Shown here piece after piece: positions 33,958 through 43,950 of a stretch of 64,000 nucleotides of DNA. The translations under genes were made by a program, and so were the position numbers. The stretch covers positions 1-64,000 of the forward strand of contig NZ_MLHQ01000009.1 in assembly GCF_001999305.1 (NCBI RefSeq), read 5' to 3'. Origin of the DNA: Rodentibacter myodis. Its GTDB lineage: Bacteria; Pseudomonadota; Gammaproteobacteria; Enterobacterales; Pasteurellaceae. Numbering within the stretch: position 1 is the stretch's first letter; every line of letters starts with the position of its first letter. The notes below the pieces were generated by a model, which made no database searches, was not told the origin of the DNA, and saw only the letters and a program-made list of their open reading frames with translations.

Positions 33958-35889
33958 ATGAAAAAAAATCTAATTACGACCGCACTTTTGATGGGTTCAC
34001 CCACTTTTGTTTTTGCCGAAAATGCCAACACCGAGCTTGAGCCGATCACCGTTTATTCCGCTTATGCCACACCACTCAATCAAGATAAAACGGCTTCTTC
34101 GGTTACGGTTCTCACCGAAAAAGATTTTTCGCAACGAAATGCCACCTATGTAAGTGATGTATTAAAAACCGTGCCGGGCGTGGCGATGAGTTTTTCCGGT
34201 GGGCGAGGCACATTAAGCAATGTTTATTTACGTGGTGCGGATGCCAATCACACGGCGGTGATTATTGATGGTGTAAAAGTCAATCCTGTCAGTGGTTATG
34301 GTTTTGATTTTGGCGGGCTAAGTTTAAGTAATATTGAACGTATTGAAGTTTTACGTGGCGAACAATCCGCATTGTGGGGCAGTGACGCAATGGGTGGCGT
34401 GATTTATATCACCACGAAAAGCGGATTATATAAAGAAAAGCCATTTAATATCGATTTTGATTTTGGCGGTGGTTCACATCGCACAAGAGACGGTTCGGTA
34501 ACCGTTTCCGGCTATCACCAAGGTTTCTATTATGATTTACACGGCGACAGTCATCGCACAAGCGGTATTTCGGCACTAAGCCATAAACCGTTTTCTTACA
34601 CCGCGCAAGACGGCACGCCTATTTCGGTTGGCAATGCAAAGGAAAAGGATCGATTCCATCGTGATAATGCTTCCCTGCGTTTGGGCTATGATGACAATAA
34701 AAAAGGTATTGAATTTTTAACCTCCCATTCCTCTCAAACCGCCTATTTTGATAATAGCCTGAATGATGAAAGCGGGCATTATACCCGCATACGTGAAATC
34801 TTGTTTAAATTGGGCGGTTATTGGGGGAATGCACAAGATTTATTTAAGCACAAAGCAAGTCTCAGCCACATTAAAACCGACAGTGATACCCGTGGAATGA
34901 CAAGCTATTATGATGCCAAAAAACTGAACGCCAATTATCAGTTGGATATTAATTTTGATCGTGAAGGTGCGATCACGCAAGGTTTGAGCTTATTAGGGGA
35001 ATATCAAAAAACAACCTATGATTCCGGTTATTTCCTCACAAATGAGAAAAAACTCACGGGAAAAAGTCTCGCCGCGGAATATCGTTTACTCAGCGAGCAG
35101 GATCATAGTTTATCCCTCAGTGGACGTTATATTAATAGCTCAGAATATGAGAATGCTTTCACTGCACGCCTTGCCGGTGCCTATCGTTTCTCGCCAAATG
35201 TGAAAGCCCACGCAAGTTTTGGCAGTGCCGTTCAAAATCCGACCATCACGGAATATTATGGCTATAACGGTCAATATATCGGCAACCCGAATTTGAAACC
35301 CGAGAAAAGCCGTGGCGGTGATATTGGGTTGTTAATAGAAACGGCAGATAAAGCTCACAGTCTTGATGTCACCTATTTTGCCCGCAATGTGGAAAATTTT
35401 ATTTCTTCACGCTCTACCGGCACTTGGCCAAATACCATTACACAGGCTATCAATCTTGAAGGGAAAACCAAAATAAAAGGTATTGAAATTGCCTACAATG
35501 GTAAGCTCACAAAAGATTTAACCGCCTACACCAATTACACTTATACGCAAACGAAAGACAGCAAAGGTGAGGCGTTAATTCGCCGTCCTAAACATACGGC
35601 AAATGCAGGATTGGCTTATCAAATCACTGACAAACTTGGGTCAAATGTCAATATTGCTTATGTCAGCCAAAGAATGGATAACTACTATGAAAATTCATTC
35701 CCTTATGCCACCCGAGCGGTAAAACTACCGTCCTATACCTTGGTGAATTTAGGGGTGAATTATGAACTTATCCCGAACTTAACCCTTTATGCAAACCTCA
35801 ATAATGTGTTTGATAAAAAATACGAAAATATTATTGGATACGGTCAAGACGGTCGCAATCTGTATGTGGGGTTAAAAGGAGCGTTCTAA
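33958..35889 (+). CDS. TonB-dependent outer-membrane receptor, BtuB-like
   Basis: A 643-residue protein with signal peptide (cleavage after FVFA, ~20), a TonB box-like ELEPITVYS at ~26-34, plug domain (VSDVLKTVPGVAMSFSGGRG, IERIEVLRGEQSALWGSDAMGGVIYITT) and a 22-strand barrel ending NNVFDKKYENIIGYGQDGRNLYVGLKGAF with the terminal Phe needed for BamA. Spacing resembles BtuB, the cobalamin receptor. A siderophore or haem ligand cannot be excluded. No cobalamin riboswitch or clear Fur box is seen in the ~200-base leader. No periplasmic binding protein or ABC genes are adjacent. Confidence 0.82.
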   Translation: MKKNLITTALLMGSPTFVFAENANTELEPITVYSAYATPLNQDKTASSVTVLTEKDFSQRNATYVSDVLKTVPGVAMSFSGGRGTLSNVYLRGADANHTAVIIDGVKVNPVSGYGFDFGGLSLSNIERIEVLRGEQSALWGSDAMGGVIYITTKSGLYKEKPFNIDFDFGGGSHRTRDGSVTVSGYHQGFYYDLHGDSHRTSGISALSHKPFSYTAQDGTPISVGNAKEKDRFHRDNASLRLGYDDNKKGIEFLTSHSSQTAYFDNSLNDESGHYTRIREILFKLGGYWGNAQDLFKHKASLSHIKTDSDTRGMTSYYDAKKLNANYQLDINFDREGAITQGLSLLGEYQKTTYDSGYFLTNEKKLTGKSLAAEYRLLSEQDHSLSLSGRYINSSEYENAFTARLAGAYRFSPNVKAHASFGSAVQNPTITEYYGYNGQYIGNPNLKPEKSRGGDIGLLIETADKAHSLDVTYFARNVENFISSRSTGTWPNTITQAINLEGKTKIKGIEIAYNGKLTKDLTAYTNYTYTQTKDSKGEALIRRPKHTANAGLAYQITDKLGSNVNIAYVSQRMDNYYENSFPYATRAVKLPSYTLVNLGVNYELIPNLTLYANLNNVFDKKYENIIGYGQDGRNLYVGLKGAF

Positions 35890-35950
35890 ACAACAAAGTG
35901 CGGTCAATTTATTCGTAGTTTTTGAATAAAAATGTGGTGTAACGTGATCA

Positions 35951-35977
35951 GTAGGGACACTAGCCTAGCGTCCCTAC
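35951..35977. repeat. GTAGGGAC palindrome, degenerate MITE-like copy 3
   Basis: GTAGGGACACTAG faces CTAGCGTCCCTAC with one mismatch around a single centre base. The ends of the full element (ATTATGTAGC) are not recognisable here, so this may be only the inner palindrome. Confidence 0.55.
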
Positions 35978-36063
35978 ATTTTATTAAAAATCATTCAGTA
36001 ACATTAAGGTTATATTGAAAACAATCCGTTTTTTTGATCGCACTTTTCTTTATAAAAAACACA

Positions 36064-37218
36064 TTAATTAAAGCGTTCTTCGATAATACCGCCGCCTAAG
36101 CACACTTCGTCCAAATAAAATACCGCAGATTGCCCCGGCGTGACGGCGGCTTGTGGTTCATCAAAAACAACGCGGATCGTTTCCTCATCAATCGGTTCGA
36201 TAACGCAAGGAATGTCTGTTTGGCGATAACGTGTTTTCACTGTACAGCGTAGTGGTTCGCGAAGCGTTTTACGATCAACCCAATGGAGCTGTTTGGCAAT
36301 TAATCCTTTGGAAAATAAGCGTGGGTGTTCGTGTCCTTGGGCAACGATTAATTCATTCTTTTCAACATCTTTATCCACCACATACCAAGCCTCATCACTG
36401 GCATTTTTTAAGCCGCCAATGCCTAACCCTTTGCGTTGTCCTAATGTGTGATACATCAAACCATCGTGACGCCCAATAATTTCGCCATTTACGGTGCGAA
36501 TATCCCCCGGTTGTGCCGGTAAATAGCGGGCAAGAAAATCTTTAAATTTACGTTCGCCGATAAAGCAAATTCCGGTGGAATCCTTTTTCTTTGCGGTAAT
36601 TAAACCGAGTTCTTCCGCAATTGCACGCACAATCGGTTTTTCAATTTCACCCACAGGGAACAAACTTTGTCCCACCTGTTTATGGCTAAGGGTATATAAA
36701 AAATAGCTTTGATCCTTATTGGCATCTAAACCACGTAATAATTTTGCACTGTTATCTTCGCCGGCACGGCGTACATAATGCCCTGTTGCAATATAATTTG
36801 CGCCAAGATCTTCGGCGGCATATTCTAAAAAGGCTTTAAATTTGATTTCTTTGTTGCAAAGAATATCGGGATTTGGTGTGCGACCGGCTTTATATTCTGT
36901 TAAGAAATGTTCAAATACATTATCCCAATATTCTGCCGCAAAATTGATTTTATGTAGTTTTATGCCAAGTTTGTCACAAACCGCTTGAGCATCGGCTAAA
37001 TCGGCGGCAGCAGTACAATAATCCGTGTCATCATCTTCTTCCCAATTTTTCATAAACAAGCCTTCTACTTGGTAGCCTTGCTGCTGAAGAATAAAGGCGG
37101 AAACGGAGGAATCTACCCCACCGGACATACCACAGATAACTTTTTTTGTGGCATTTTCGGCAAGTTGTTCTGCACTAAGTTTGGCAAAATGTTGATTGTA
37201 AGTGTTTGAAATTAACAT
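36064..37218 (-). CDS. mnmA: tRNA-specific 2-thiouridylase
   Basis: A 384-residue enzyme. The PP-loop ATP motif [16 protein letters not shown] sits near residue 28; catalytic cysteines are in NPDILCN and [18 protein letters not shown] and the C-terminal barrel are present. It makes s2U34 in tRNA-Lys, Glu and Gln using sulfur relayed through Tus/IscS. The ATG at 37218 is chosen because GGGAGA stands 5 bases upstream, and a longer frame to 37251 lacks a site. Same strand as nqrM/apbE, as in Haemophilus. Confidence 0.95.
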   Translation of the reverse strand: MLISNTYNQHFAKLSAEQLAENATKKVICGMSGGVDSSVSAFILQQQGYQVEGLFMKNWEEDDDTDYCTAAADLADAQAVCDKLGIKLHKINFAAEYWDNVFEHFLTEYKAGRTPNPDILCNKEIKFKAFLEYAAEDLGANYIATGHYVRRAGEDNSAKLLRGLDANKDQSYFLYTLSHKQVGQSLFPVGEIEKPIVRAIAEELGLITAKKKDSTGICFIGERKFKDFLARYLPAQPGDIRTVNGEIIGRHDGLMYHTLGQRKGLGIGGLKNASDEAWYVVDKDVEKNELIVAQGHEHPRLFSKGLIAKQLHWVDRKTLREPLRCTVKTRYRQTDIPCVIEPIDEETIRVVFDEPQAAVTPGQSAVFYLDEVCLGGGIIEERFN

Positions 37219-37308
37219 AAGTCTCCCGTAACTTCGGTTAAGGCGAAGCACATTGGTGGTTGAAAAATACCCACAATTGTGGGCGGTAAAGAAATTTATT
37301 TTGTTACA

Positions 37309-37623
37309 TTAGTTGTTTTCACGTTGATAAAAAATTTTCCCCGTTCGATCAATACTTTTAATCAGCTGTTGATTGGTTAAATGCCGATAAATAGATAAAT
37401 CAAACAGATAGGGGGAATCGGAATCATCAAGATCGTTCCAAATGTTTCCAAGAATGGTTTGTGTGATAAATTCCCCCTTTAAGGTGAGATCGATATCCGA
37501 ACCTTCTCGAAATGAACCTTTTGCTCGAGAACCATAAATAATGGCTTGTTCCACTTCAGGATAACGGGCAAGGATATTTTTAATCACTTGCTGTTGTGTT
37601 TCATTTAAGCCAAACCGGCACAT
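37309..37623 (-). CDS. MNT-type nucleotidyltransferase (antitoxin-like partner)
   Basis: A 104-residue minimal nucleotidyltransferase with the full GSx10DxD signature: IIYGSRAKGSFREGSDIDLTL at ~29-49. In MntA/HepT systems such enzymes AMPylate and silence the HEPN RNase partner. Its start lies inside the end of the HEPN gene (19-base overlap), the usual arrangement, and the pair resembles the Haemophilus HI0073/HI0074 proteins of known structure. Confidence 0.85.
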   Translation of the reverse strand: MCRFGLNETQQQVIKNILARYPEVEQAIIYGSRAKGSFREGSDIDLTLKGEFITQTILGNIWNDLDDSDSPYLFDLSIYRHLTNQQLIKSIDRTGKIFYQRENN

Positions 37624-38021
37624 AATGTGTTCACTCTTTGTTCAAAAGCAATGAATAAAGGCAAATATTGGCGTTTAATTTTTTGAAATTCTTCGTTGAT
37701 CATCCCTTCATCGTAAGTATGCACGGTCAGATTACGGCTTTTAATCATTTCTAACCAAATTTCACCGTGCGTGATAAGCCCTCGATTAAACGCAAGGCGT
37801 GTTGCCGATTTAGAACCCAATATTTCGGTTTCACCTTCTTCTCTCAGAATATCCTGCATAAGTTTCCAAGCCAATTCGTGACAAATTTCAAAGCTTTGGA
37901 TAATGCCCTTTTTAATCACGTTAATGTCCGTATCGCCATACTGTTCTATCTCCGTAGATAAATAGGTGACCGATTTTTGATAGTTCTGAAAACATTGCTT
38001 CCAACGGACTTCTTGTGGCAT
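37605..38021 (-). CDS. HEPN-domain protein (HepT/HI0074-like)
   Basis: A 138-residue four-helix protein formerly called nucleotidyltransferase substrate-binding protein. The HEPN RNase-type motif Rx4H is present in SRNLTVHTYDE (~95-105), so it may be an active RNase toxin; ELAWKLMQDILREEG is also conserved in the family. It precedes and overlaps its MNT partner by 19 bases. Toxicity is known for related pairs, not shown for this one. Confidence 0.83.
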   Translation of the reverse strand: MPQEVRWKQCFQNYQKSVTYLSTEIEQYGDTDINVIKKGIIQSFEICHELAWKLMQDILREEGETEILGSKSATRLAFNRGLITHGEIWLEMIKSRNLTVHTYDEGMINEEFQKIKRQYLPLFIAFEQRVNTLCAGLA

Positions 38022-38057
38022 TGATATTCCTTTTCGATATTGATGAGCTGAATGGGT

Positions 38058-38318
38058 TTATTTCACTTCATAAAATGATGAATCGTCATTTTTCTTCGCG
38101 AATTTTTGCTCATATTCGGCTTTCGCTTGTTCATCACCGGCATCCAGTTTTGACTGGAGCGTATCACAAGGTTGATCGCAATCGCAGGCTTTTGCAATAC
38201 CAAGGGTGGATAAGCCTCCACAACTGCCTTTTAGGCTTTGTTTTTTAATAATGAAACCAATGGACATTAATAAAATAATGCCGATAAACGCAATAAGGGT
38301 AAAAAATAAAGTTTGCAT
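38058..38318 (-). CDS. nqrM: Na+-NQR maturation protein NqrM
   Basis: An 86-residue protein (DUF539) with one N-terminal membrane segment (FFTLIAFIGIILLMSIGFII) and four cysteines in GSCGGLSTLGIAKACDCDQPCDTL. NqrM helps place the iron centre between NqrD and NqrE. It lies 8 bases after apbE, which installs the FMN of the same complex, giving a compact maturation operon. Confidence 0.92.
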   Translation of the reverse strand: MQTLFFTLIAFIGIILLMSIGFIIKKQSLKGSCGGLSTLGIAKACDCDQPCDTLQSKLDAGDEQAKAEYEQKFAKKNDDSSFYEVK

Positions 38319-38326
38319 AATTATTC

Positions 38327-39361
38327 CTATGTTTCCGTTAATTTTTTGAATGCGGATGACATTTTGGTTTCAAAGCCATCTGCTGTTTTAATGATGAGGT
38401 AAATCGCCAAATCGTTTTTTTCTGCCACCTCTAAGGCTTTTTCTTCACCAAGTACGAACAAGCCTGTGGATAACCCGTCTGCCGTCATTGAAGTAGGAGC
38501 TAACACAGTAATTGAGGCTAAATGATGTTGAATCGGGTAGCCGGTTTTCGGATCAATTTCGTGAGCAAAACGCTTACCGTTTTCTTCAAAATAAATACGA
38601 TAATCCCCTGAAGTCGCCATTGCCATATCATTTAAACCAATCACATTATTGACCGCTCTTTCATTTGTCATTGTGGGTTTTTCAATGGCAATTTGCCACG
38701 GTTTTCCTTTAATATTTTTTCCTTTAGCCCGAATTTCCCCGCCAATCTCAACCATATATCGCTGAATGTTTAATTGTTCGAGTTTGTCGGCAACTTGATC
38801 AACCCCAAAGCCTTTTGCGATGGAAGAAAGATCAATATAAACTTGCGGAACAGATTTGCTCAATGTTGGGACTTTTCCGTTCAAATCAAGGGTAATTTTA
38901 TCAATCCCTACCCACGCTTGACGCTCTGCCAGTTGCTCTGCTGTGGGTTGGCGTTCCGGTCGTTTTTCCGGCCCGAATCCCCATAAATTGACAACAGGGC
39001 CAACGGTTATATCAAGGGAACCTTCCGTTATTTTATTTAGGCGAATCGCTTCAGCAAGCACTTTGGCTAAGTCTTGAGAAATCTTAATAGGCGTATTGAT
39101 TTGGGTATTTTGATTAAAACGGCTTAGCTCGGAATCTTTGATGTAAGTGGACATTTTTGTGTTTACATCTTTCAAAACAAGCTCAATTTCATCATAGACC
39201 TTTTGTGTTTTTTCGTTTACCGAGCCATCATTAATATATTTTACGTGGTAGGTCGTTCCCATTGTTTTGCCACTCAGGGTTATCACCTCCGGCTCCTTGT
39301 TACAAGCCGAAAGGGTGAAGACGAAGAGTAGGGCAATGAATCCACTTAATATTTTTTTCAT
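38327..39361 (-). CDS. apbE: FAD:protein FMN transferase (lipoprotein)
   Basis: A 344-residue periplasmic lipoprotein (lipobox TLSAC near residue 20). Flavin and Mg sites include GTTYHVKY, VGPVVNLWGFGP, DLSSIAKGFGVDQVA, VEIGGEIRAKG and the EIDPKTGYPIQHHLASITV block. It attaches FMN to threonine in NqrB and NqrC, both present here with the target motif. The ATG at 39361 is preceded by AGGAAAAGGT. Downstream of nqrF beyond a large hairpin. Confidence 0.93.
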   Translation of the reverse strand: MKKILSGFIALLFVFTLSACNKEPEVITLSGKTMGTTYHVKYINDGSVNEKTQKVYDEIELVLKDVNTKMSTYIKDSELSRFNQNTQINTPIKISQDLAKVLAEAIRLNKITEGSLDITVGPVVNLWGFGPEKRPERQPTAEQLAERQAWVGIDKITLDLNGKVPTLSKSVPQVYIDLSSIAKGFGVDQVADKLEQLNIQRYMVEIGGEIRAKGKNIKGKPWQIAIEKPTMTNERAVNNVIGLNDMAMATSGDYRIYFEENGKRFAHEIDPKTGYPIQHHLASITVLAPTSMTADGLSTGLFVLGEEKALEVAEKNDLAIYLIIKTADGFETKMSSAFKKLTET

Positions 39362-39380
39362 ACCTTTTCCTAATAGACAA

Positions 39381-39420
39381 ATTACAGGCAAACCGACTTT
39401 TCAATCGGCTTGCCTGTAAT
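39381..39420 (-). other. Large hairpin between nqrF and apbE
   Basis: ATTACAGGCAA and TTGCCTGTAAT close a 40-base stem-loop that continues inward with CCGA/TCGG. It is not followed by a clean T-run on the transcribed strand (TTTGTC), so mRNA stabilisation, processing or attenuation ahead of apbE is as likely as termination. Confidence 0.6.
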
Positions 39421-39454
39421 CGTTACAAAATAAATGCTTAAAATTCGCTAAATT

Positions 39455-39484
39455 TTGACCGCACTTCCAATAAAGTGCGGTCAA
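39455..39484 (-). terminator. Uptake-sequence terminator after nqrF
   Basis: TTGACCGCACTT and AAGTGCGGTCAA form a stem with a small loop ~28 bases after the nqrF stop; on the minus strand it is followed by TTAGCG rather than a strong T-run. Confidence 0.55.
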
Positions 39485-39511
39485 TTTTTATGATGTTTTG
39501 ATTAACTAAAA

Positions 39512-40747
39512 TCAACCACCGAAATCATCTAATAAGATGTTTTCATCTTCAACGCCTAAGTCTTTCAACATTTTGATGACTGCGGCGTTCATCACCGGTG
39601 GCCCACACATATAATATTCACAATCTTCAGGCGCTTCGTGATTTTTCAGATAGTTTTCATAAAGCACATTGTGAATAAAGCCGGTGTAACCATCCCAGTT
39701 ATCTTCCGGTAACGGATCAGACAAGGCAACGTGCCACGTGAAGTTTGGATTTTCCGCTTGGAGCTGATCAAAGTCTTCCACATAGAACATTTCACGTTTA
39801 GAACGTGCGCCATACCAGAATGAAATTTTACGTTTAGAATGTAAACGTTTTAATTGGTCAAAGATATGCGAACGCATTGGTGCCATACCCGCACCGCCCC
39901 CGATAAAGACCATCTCTGCATCGGTGTCTTTGGCGAAGAATTCACCGAATGGGCCGGAAATAGTCACTTTATCACCCGGTTTTAATGACCAAATGTAAGA
40001 GGACATTTGACCCGGAGGCGCATCAGGCTGACGTGGTGGAGGGGTTGCAATACGCACGTTAAGCATAATAATGCCTTTTTCTTCCGGATAGGACGCCATT
40101 GAATAGGCACGGATAATATGCTCATCCACTTTTGACACATAACGCCATAAGTCGTATTTGTCCCAATCTTCGTGGTATTCTGCCGGAATATCGAAGTCTT
40201 TGTAGTTTACCACGTGTGGCTCGGCTTCAATTTGAATATAACCACCGGCACGGAATGGCACTTCTTCCCCTTCAGGAATCGCCAATTTAAGCTCTTTGAT
40301 GAAGGTTGCTTTGTTATCGTTAGAAATAACGGTACATTCCCATTTTTTCACACCAAAGATTTCTTCCGGAAGTTCCACTTCCATATTGCCTTTTACATTC
40401 ACTTGGCAAGCTAAACGGTAGCCTTCTTTGGCTTCACGTTTATTGATGTGAGAAAGTTCGGTTGGAAGAATTTCACCGCCACCACTTTTTACTTTCACCA
40501 CACACTGACCGCAAGAACCGCCGCCGCCACAAGCAGAGGAAACAAAGATACCTTTGCTTGCTAATGCGCCTAATAATTTACCACCAGCGGGCAAGGTAAT
40601 TGCTTTTTCAGGATCATCGTTGATACCAATTGTAATATCACCGGAATCCACCAGTTTTGATTTCGCAAATAAGATGATTGCCACTAACACTAATACGATA
40701 ACCGTAAATGCGGCAATACCGAGTGCAAGAATTACTGAATCGCTCAT
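39512..40747 (-). CDS. nqrF: Na+-NQR subunit F (NADH-oxidising flavoprotein)
   Basis: A 411-residue subunit. It has an N-terminal membrane anchor ([21 protein letters not shown]), a ferredoxin domain with 2Fe-2S cysteines in [17 protein letters not shown] and LACQ, FAD-binding [11 protein letters not shown], and the NADH site [16 protein letters not shown] plus [10 protein letters not shown]. It takes electrons from NADH and starts the chain FAD, 2Fe-2S, Fe centre in NqrD/E, FMN, riboflavin, ubiquinone. Last gene of the nqr operon. Confidence 0.97.
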   Translation of the reverse strand: MSDSVILALGIAAFTVIVLVLVAIILFAKSKLVDSGDITIGINDDPEKAITLPAGGKLLGALASKGIFVSSACGGGGSCGQCVVKVKSGGGEILPTELSHINKREAKEGYRLACQVNVKGNMEVELPEEIFGVKKWECTVISNDNKATFIKELKLAIPEGEEVPFRAGGYIQIEAEPHVVNYKDFDIPAEYHEDWDKYDLWRYVSKVDEHIIRAYSMASYPEEKGIIMLNVRIATPPPRQPDAPPGQMSSYIWSLKPGDKVTISGPFGEFFAKDTDAEMVFIGGGAGMAPMRSHIFDQLKRLHSKRKISFWYGARSKREMFYVEDFDQLQAENPNFTWHVALSDPLPEDNWDGYTGFIHNVLYENYLKNHEAPEDCEYYMCGPPVMNAAVIKMLKDLGVEDENILLDDFGG

Positions 40748-40759
40748 TGATTACACTCC

Positions 40760-41356
40760 TTATAATTGAATACCGGAGAAGGACATAAAGCCCAACGCCA
40801 TTAGGCCAACGGAAATGAAGGTGATACCTAACCCTTTCAAACCTGCCGGAATATCTGCATATTTCATTTTTTCGGTTAAACCGGCAAGGGCAACGATGGC
40901 AAGCATCCAACCAAGACCCGAACCAAAACCATATACGATTGATTCAGGGAAGTTGTAATCACGTTGAACCATAAACGACACCCCACCAAAGATCGCACAG
41001 TTTACCGCAATAAGAGGTAAGAAAATCCCCAATGCGTTGTACAGTGACGGCATAAATTTGTCCAATACCATCTCAAGGATTTGGACTAAACCGGCAATGA
41101 CCCCGATAAAGGTGATGAAGTTTAAGAAGGATAAATCCACACCTTCAATTAATGCATTTTCTTTTAAGACATTTGCATAAATTAATTGGTTAACCGGTAC
41201 TGCGATCCCTAACACGAAAGTGACGGCAATCCCTAAACCGAATGCAGTGGAAACTTTTTTTGATACCGCCAAGAAAGTACACATTCCCAAGAAGAAGGAA
41301 AGTGCCATATTTTCAATGAAGACGGCCTTCACAAATAGGCTAATATAATGTTCCAT
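40760..41356 (-). CDS. nqrE: Na+-NQR subunit E
   Basis: A 198-residue integral membrane protein with six predicted segments and cysteine 26 (GMCTFLA) and a second at ~120 (AVNCAIFGG), which with those of NqrD hold the intramembrane iron centre. It is homologous to NqrD in inverted topology. It lies 3 bases after nqrD and 12 before nqrF. Confidence 0.96.
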   Translation of the reverse strand: MEHYISLFVKAVFIENMALSFFLGMCTFLAVSKKVSTAFGLGIAVTFVLGIAVPVNQLIYANVLKENALIEGVDLSFLNFITFIGVIAGLVQILEMVLDKFMPSLYNALGIFLPLIAVNCAIFGGVSFMVQRDYNFPESIVYGFGSGLGWMLAIVALAGLTEKMKYADIPAGLKGLGITFISVGLMALGFMSFSGIQL

Positions 41357-41359
41357 TGA

Positions 41360-41986
41360 TTATTTCTCCTGTTGCTCCGGTTTCCAAGTTCTTAATCCCC
41401 AAATAACAAATCCAATGATGAAGAATGCACTTGGTGCAAGTAGGAATAAACCGTTTGCTTGGTACCAACCACCATTTTGAATGGTTTCCAAAATAGTGAT
41501 ACCGAATAGTTTGCCTGAACCGATAAGTTCACGGAAAAAAGCAACAATAATTAACATTGCACCATAACCTAAACCGTTACCGATACCGTCCACCAAACTT
41601 TCAAGCGGTGGCGATTTCATTGCAAAGGCTTCCGCACGTCCCATTACGATACAGTTAGTAATAATCAAACCAACGAATACCGAAAGTTGTTTGGATAAGC
41701 CATAAGCATAGGCTTTGAGGATTTGGTCAACCACAATTACTAAGGAAGCAATAATGGCAAGTTGCACAATGATACGAATGCTGTTTGGAATATAATTACG
41801 GATTAACGAAACGAAAAGGTTTGATAATCCCGTTACCATTGTTACGGCAATTGCCATAACAAATGCGGTTTCTAATTTTGTTGTTACCGCCAAGGCAGAA
41901 CAAATACCAAGGATTTGTAATGCGATTGGGTTGTTTTTCACCACAGGGGCTAACAACAGATCTTTAAAATTTGTTTTTCCAGACAT
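41360..41986 (-). CDS. nqrD: Na+-NQR subunit D
   Basis: A 208-residue membrane protein. Cysteine 29 (LGICSALAV) and the one at ~112 ([11 protein letters not shown]) match the iron-binding pair. Its ATG shares a base with the nqrC stop codon, so translation is coupled. Confidence 0.96.
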   Translation of the reverse strand: MSGKTNFKDLLLAPVVKNNPIALQILGICSALAVTTKLETAFVMAIAVTMVTGLSNLFVSLIRNYIPNSIRIIVQLAIIASLVIVVDQILKAYAYGLSKQLSVFVGLIITNCIVMGRAEAFAMKSPPLESLVDGIGNGLGYGAMLIIVAFFRELIGSGKLFGITILETIQNGGWYQANGLFLLAPSAFFIIGFVIWGLRTWKPEQQEK

Positions 41987-42720
41987 TAGTTTGCTCCTGC
42001 TTGAAGTTTTTCAAGATATTTACTAAAGCCGTTATCACTGAACCAGTAATCAAAAGTCCCTTGAACACCGTTACCGGTTAAGGTTGCGCCGGATAAACCA
42101 TCAATACTGTGATCATCTTTCGGTGCCTGACCTTTCATAATATGAATTGCCGGTTTGTGTTGTGCATCAAATAATTTTTTACCTTTGAATAAACCTGCCC
42201 AGTTCGGATTTTCAATCTCACCACCTAACCCCGGGGTTTCACCGTGTTGGTAATAAGTGATACCGTTAATGGTATTACCATCCGGTTGAACGGAAACCAA
42301 GCCATACATTACAGACCATAAACCGGTACCGTAAATCGGTAAAATTACCTGTTGGGTTTGACCTTGCTCATCTTTTACAAGATAAACTTCGGCGGTTTGG
42401 GTGCGGGCGCGGATACGTGCTTTATCTTGATCGGCAGGAATGGCTTGAAGGCTATCATCTGCTTTTTCAACATATTCACCGCTGTTTAAATCAACAAAAC
42501 GTGGTTCAATAAACTTCGCATAGGTTTCTTTTACATTGGTATTTTCCTGTAAAAGACCTGCGACATTTAAGATATTTTTTTGTTTATCGAGTAATTTTTG
42601 CTCTTCTTGTGCAGGTTTTAGCATTACTGCAGAACCGGCTACAATCACGGAACAAACTAAACTCAATAGCAACACAACAAGAATTGTGCCGCCAACACTG
42701 TCTTTATTAAACTTAGCCAT
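41986..42720 (-). CDS. nqrC: Na+-NQR subunit C
   Basis: A 244-residue subunit with one N-terminal membrane segment ([25 protein letters not shown]) and the periplasmic FMN site [13 protein letters not shown], whose threonine carries covalent FMN. The start [11 protein letters not shown] at 42720 fits the family; the frame stays open upstream to 42795 only because it runs through the end of nqrB, which it overlaps by 8 bases. Confidence 0.96.
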   Translation of the reverse strand: MAKFNKDSVGGTILVVLLLSLVCSVIVAGSAVMLKPAQEEQKLLDKQKNILNVAGLLQENTNVKETYAKFIEPRFVDLNSGEYVEKADDSLQAIPADQDKARIRARTQTAEVYLVKDEQGQTQQVILPIYGTGLWSVMYGLVSVQPDGNTINGITYYQHGETPGLGGEIENPNWAGLFKGKKLFDAQHKPAIHIMKGQAPKDDHSIDGLSGATLTGNGVQGTFDYWFSDNGFSKYLEKLQAGAN

Positions 42721-43948
42721 TTGTTCTCGCTCTCCGACGTTTGATATTTGCTTGAACGACGATGTAGTCAAAAATCGGTGCAAATAGGTTTGCAAATAAA
42801 ATAGCCAACATCATCCCTTCAGGGTAGGCAGGATTTACGGTACGAATTAATACCGCCATCACACCAATTAATGCACCATACCACCATTTACCGGTATTGG
42901 TGAAAGAGGCAGATACAGGATCGGTTGCCATAAACACCATACCCAATGCAAAGCCACCCAAAACAAGATGCCAATGCCAAGGCATTGAGAACATTTGATT
43001 TGTTTCAGAACCGATAAGATTGAATAGGGTTGAAGTTGCGATCATCCCAATCATTACACCGGCAATAATACGCCAAGCTGCAATGCGGGTGAACACAATG
43101 ATTGCACCGCCGATTAGAATCGCTAAGGTAGAAACTTCACCCATTGACCCCGGAATATTACCAATAAAGGCATCCATCCAAGTAATTGGTGTGCCGCTTA
43201 CTGCGTGCTGTAATGCACCTTGACCACCTTGTGACCATTGCGAAAGAGCGGTTGCGCCGGAAAAGCCGTCTGCCGCCGTCCACACCAAGTCACCGGAAAT
43301 TTGAGCAGGATAAGCGAAGAACAAGAATGCACGACCTGCGAGTGCCGGGTTCATAAAGTTACGACCCACACCACCAAAGATTTCTTTTGCTACCACAATA
43401 CCGAAGCTGATACCCAAAGCGGCTTGCCATAACGGTAATGTAGGTGGAACAATTAAAGCGAAAAGAATGGTAGAAACGAACATCCCTTCATTCACTTCGT
43501 GACCACGTACAACGGAGAACAATAATTCCCAAATGGTACAAACGGTGAATACCACTAAGTAAATTGGGAGGAAGAAAATTGCACCGAGTGTCATTTTGCT
43601 ACCCCAACCGGCATTTACGCTTAAATCTAAGCCTAAACCATTCGCCAGTGCATAGTGCCAATCGTTAGCAATTAACTGTTCTAAGTTACCTAACTGATTT
43701 AACGCAGGGATTGCTTGATTCCCGACATTGTACATTCCATAGAAAATAGCAGGGAACAATGCAAGGAAAACCGTGATCATCATACGTTTTGAATCTAACG
43801 CATCACGAACGTGCGTATTTTTGTGCGTTACCGTACCCGGTGTATAAAGCAAGGTATAAATCGATTCAAAGATCGGGTAAAGCTTGCTGTATTTACCGCC
43901 CGGTAAAAACGCAGGTTCCATTTTTTCAAAAAGATTTTTTAAACCCAT
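42713..43948 (-). CDS. nqrB: Na+-NQR subunit B
   Basis: A 411-residue membrane subunit with about ten segments. The [12 protein letters not shown] motif near residue 233 carries the second covalent FMN on threonine, and the G-rich [21 protein letters not shown] segment is typical. It forms most of the sodium path together with NqrD/E. It begins 3 bases after nqrA. Confidence 0.97.
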   Translation of the reverse strand: MGLKNLFEKMEPAFLPGGKYSKLYPIFESIYTLLYTPGTVTHKNTHVRDALDSKRMMITVFLALFPAIFYGMYNVGNQAIPALNQLGNLEQLIANDWHYALANGLGLDLSVNAGWGSKMTLGAIFFLPIYLVVFTVCTIWELLFSVVRGHEVNEGMFVSTILFALIVPPTLPLWQAALGISFGIVVAKEIFGGVGRNFMNPALAGRAFLFFAYPAQISGDLVWTAADGFSGATALSQWSQGGQGALQHAVSGTPITWMDAFIGNIPGSMGEVSTLAILIGGAIIVFTRIAAWRIIAGVMIGMIATSTLFNLIGSETNQMFSMPWHWHLVLGGFALGMVFMATDPVSASFTNTGKWWYGALIGVMAVLIRTVNPAYPEGMMLAILFANLFAPIFDYIVVQANIKRRRARTNG

Positions 43949-43950
43949 TT

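Noticed and set aside
33861..34040. 59-codon open frame starting MKKIYIPDEKS before and overlapping the TonB receptor gene
   Set aside because: It has a T-run but no proper ribosome site before its ATG, overlaps the receptor signal peptide in another frame, and ends in cysteine-rich out-of-frame sequence.
42721..42795. 25-residue N-terminal extension of NqrC
   Set aside because: It lies within the end of nqrB, and [11 protein letters not shown] is the normal NqrC start.
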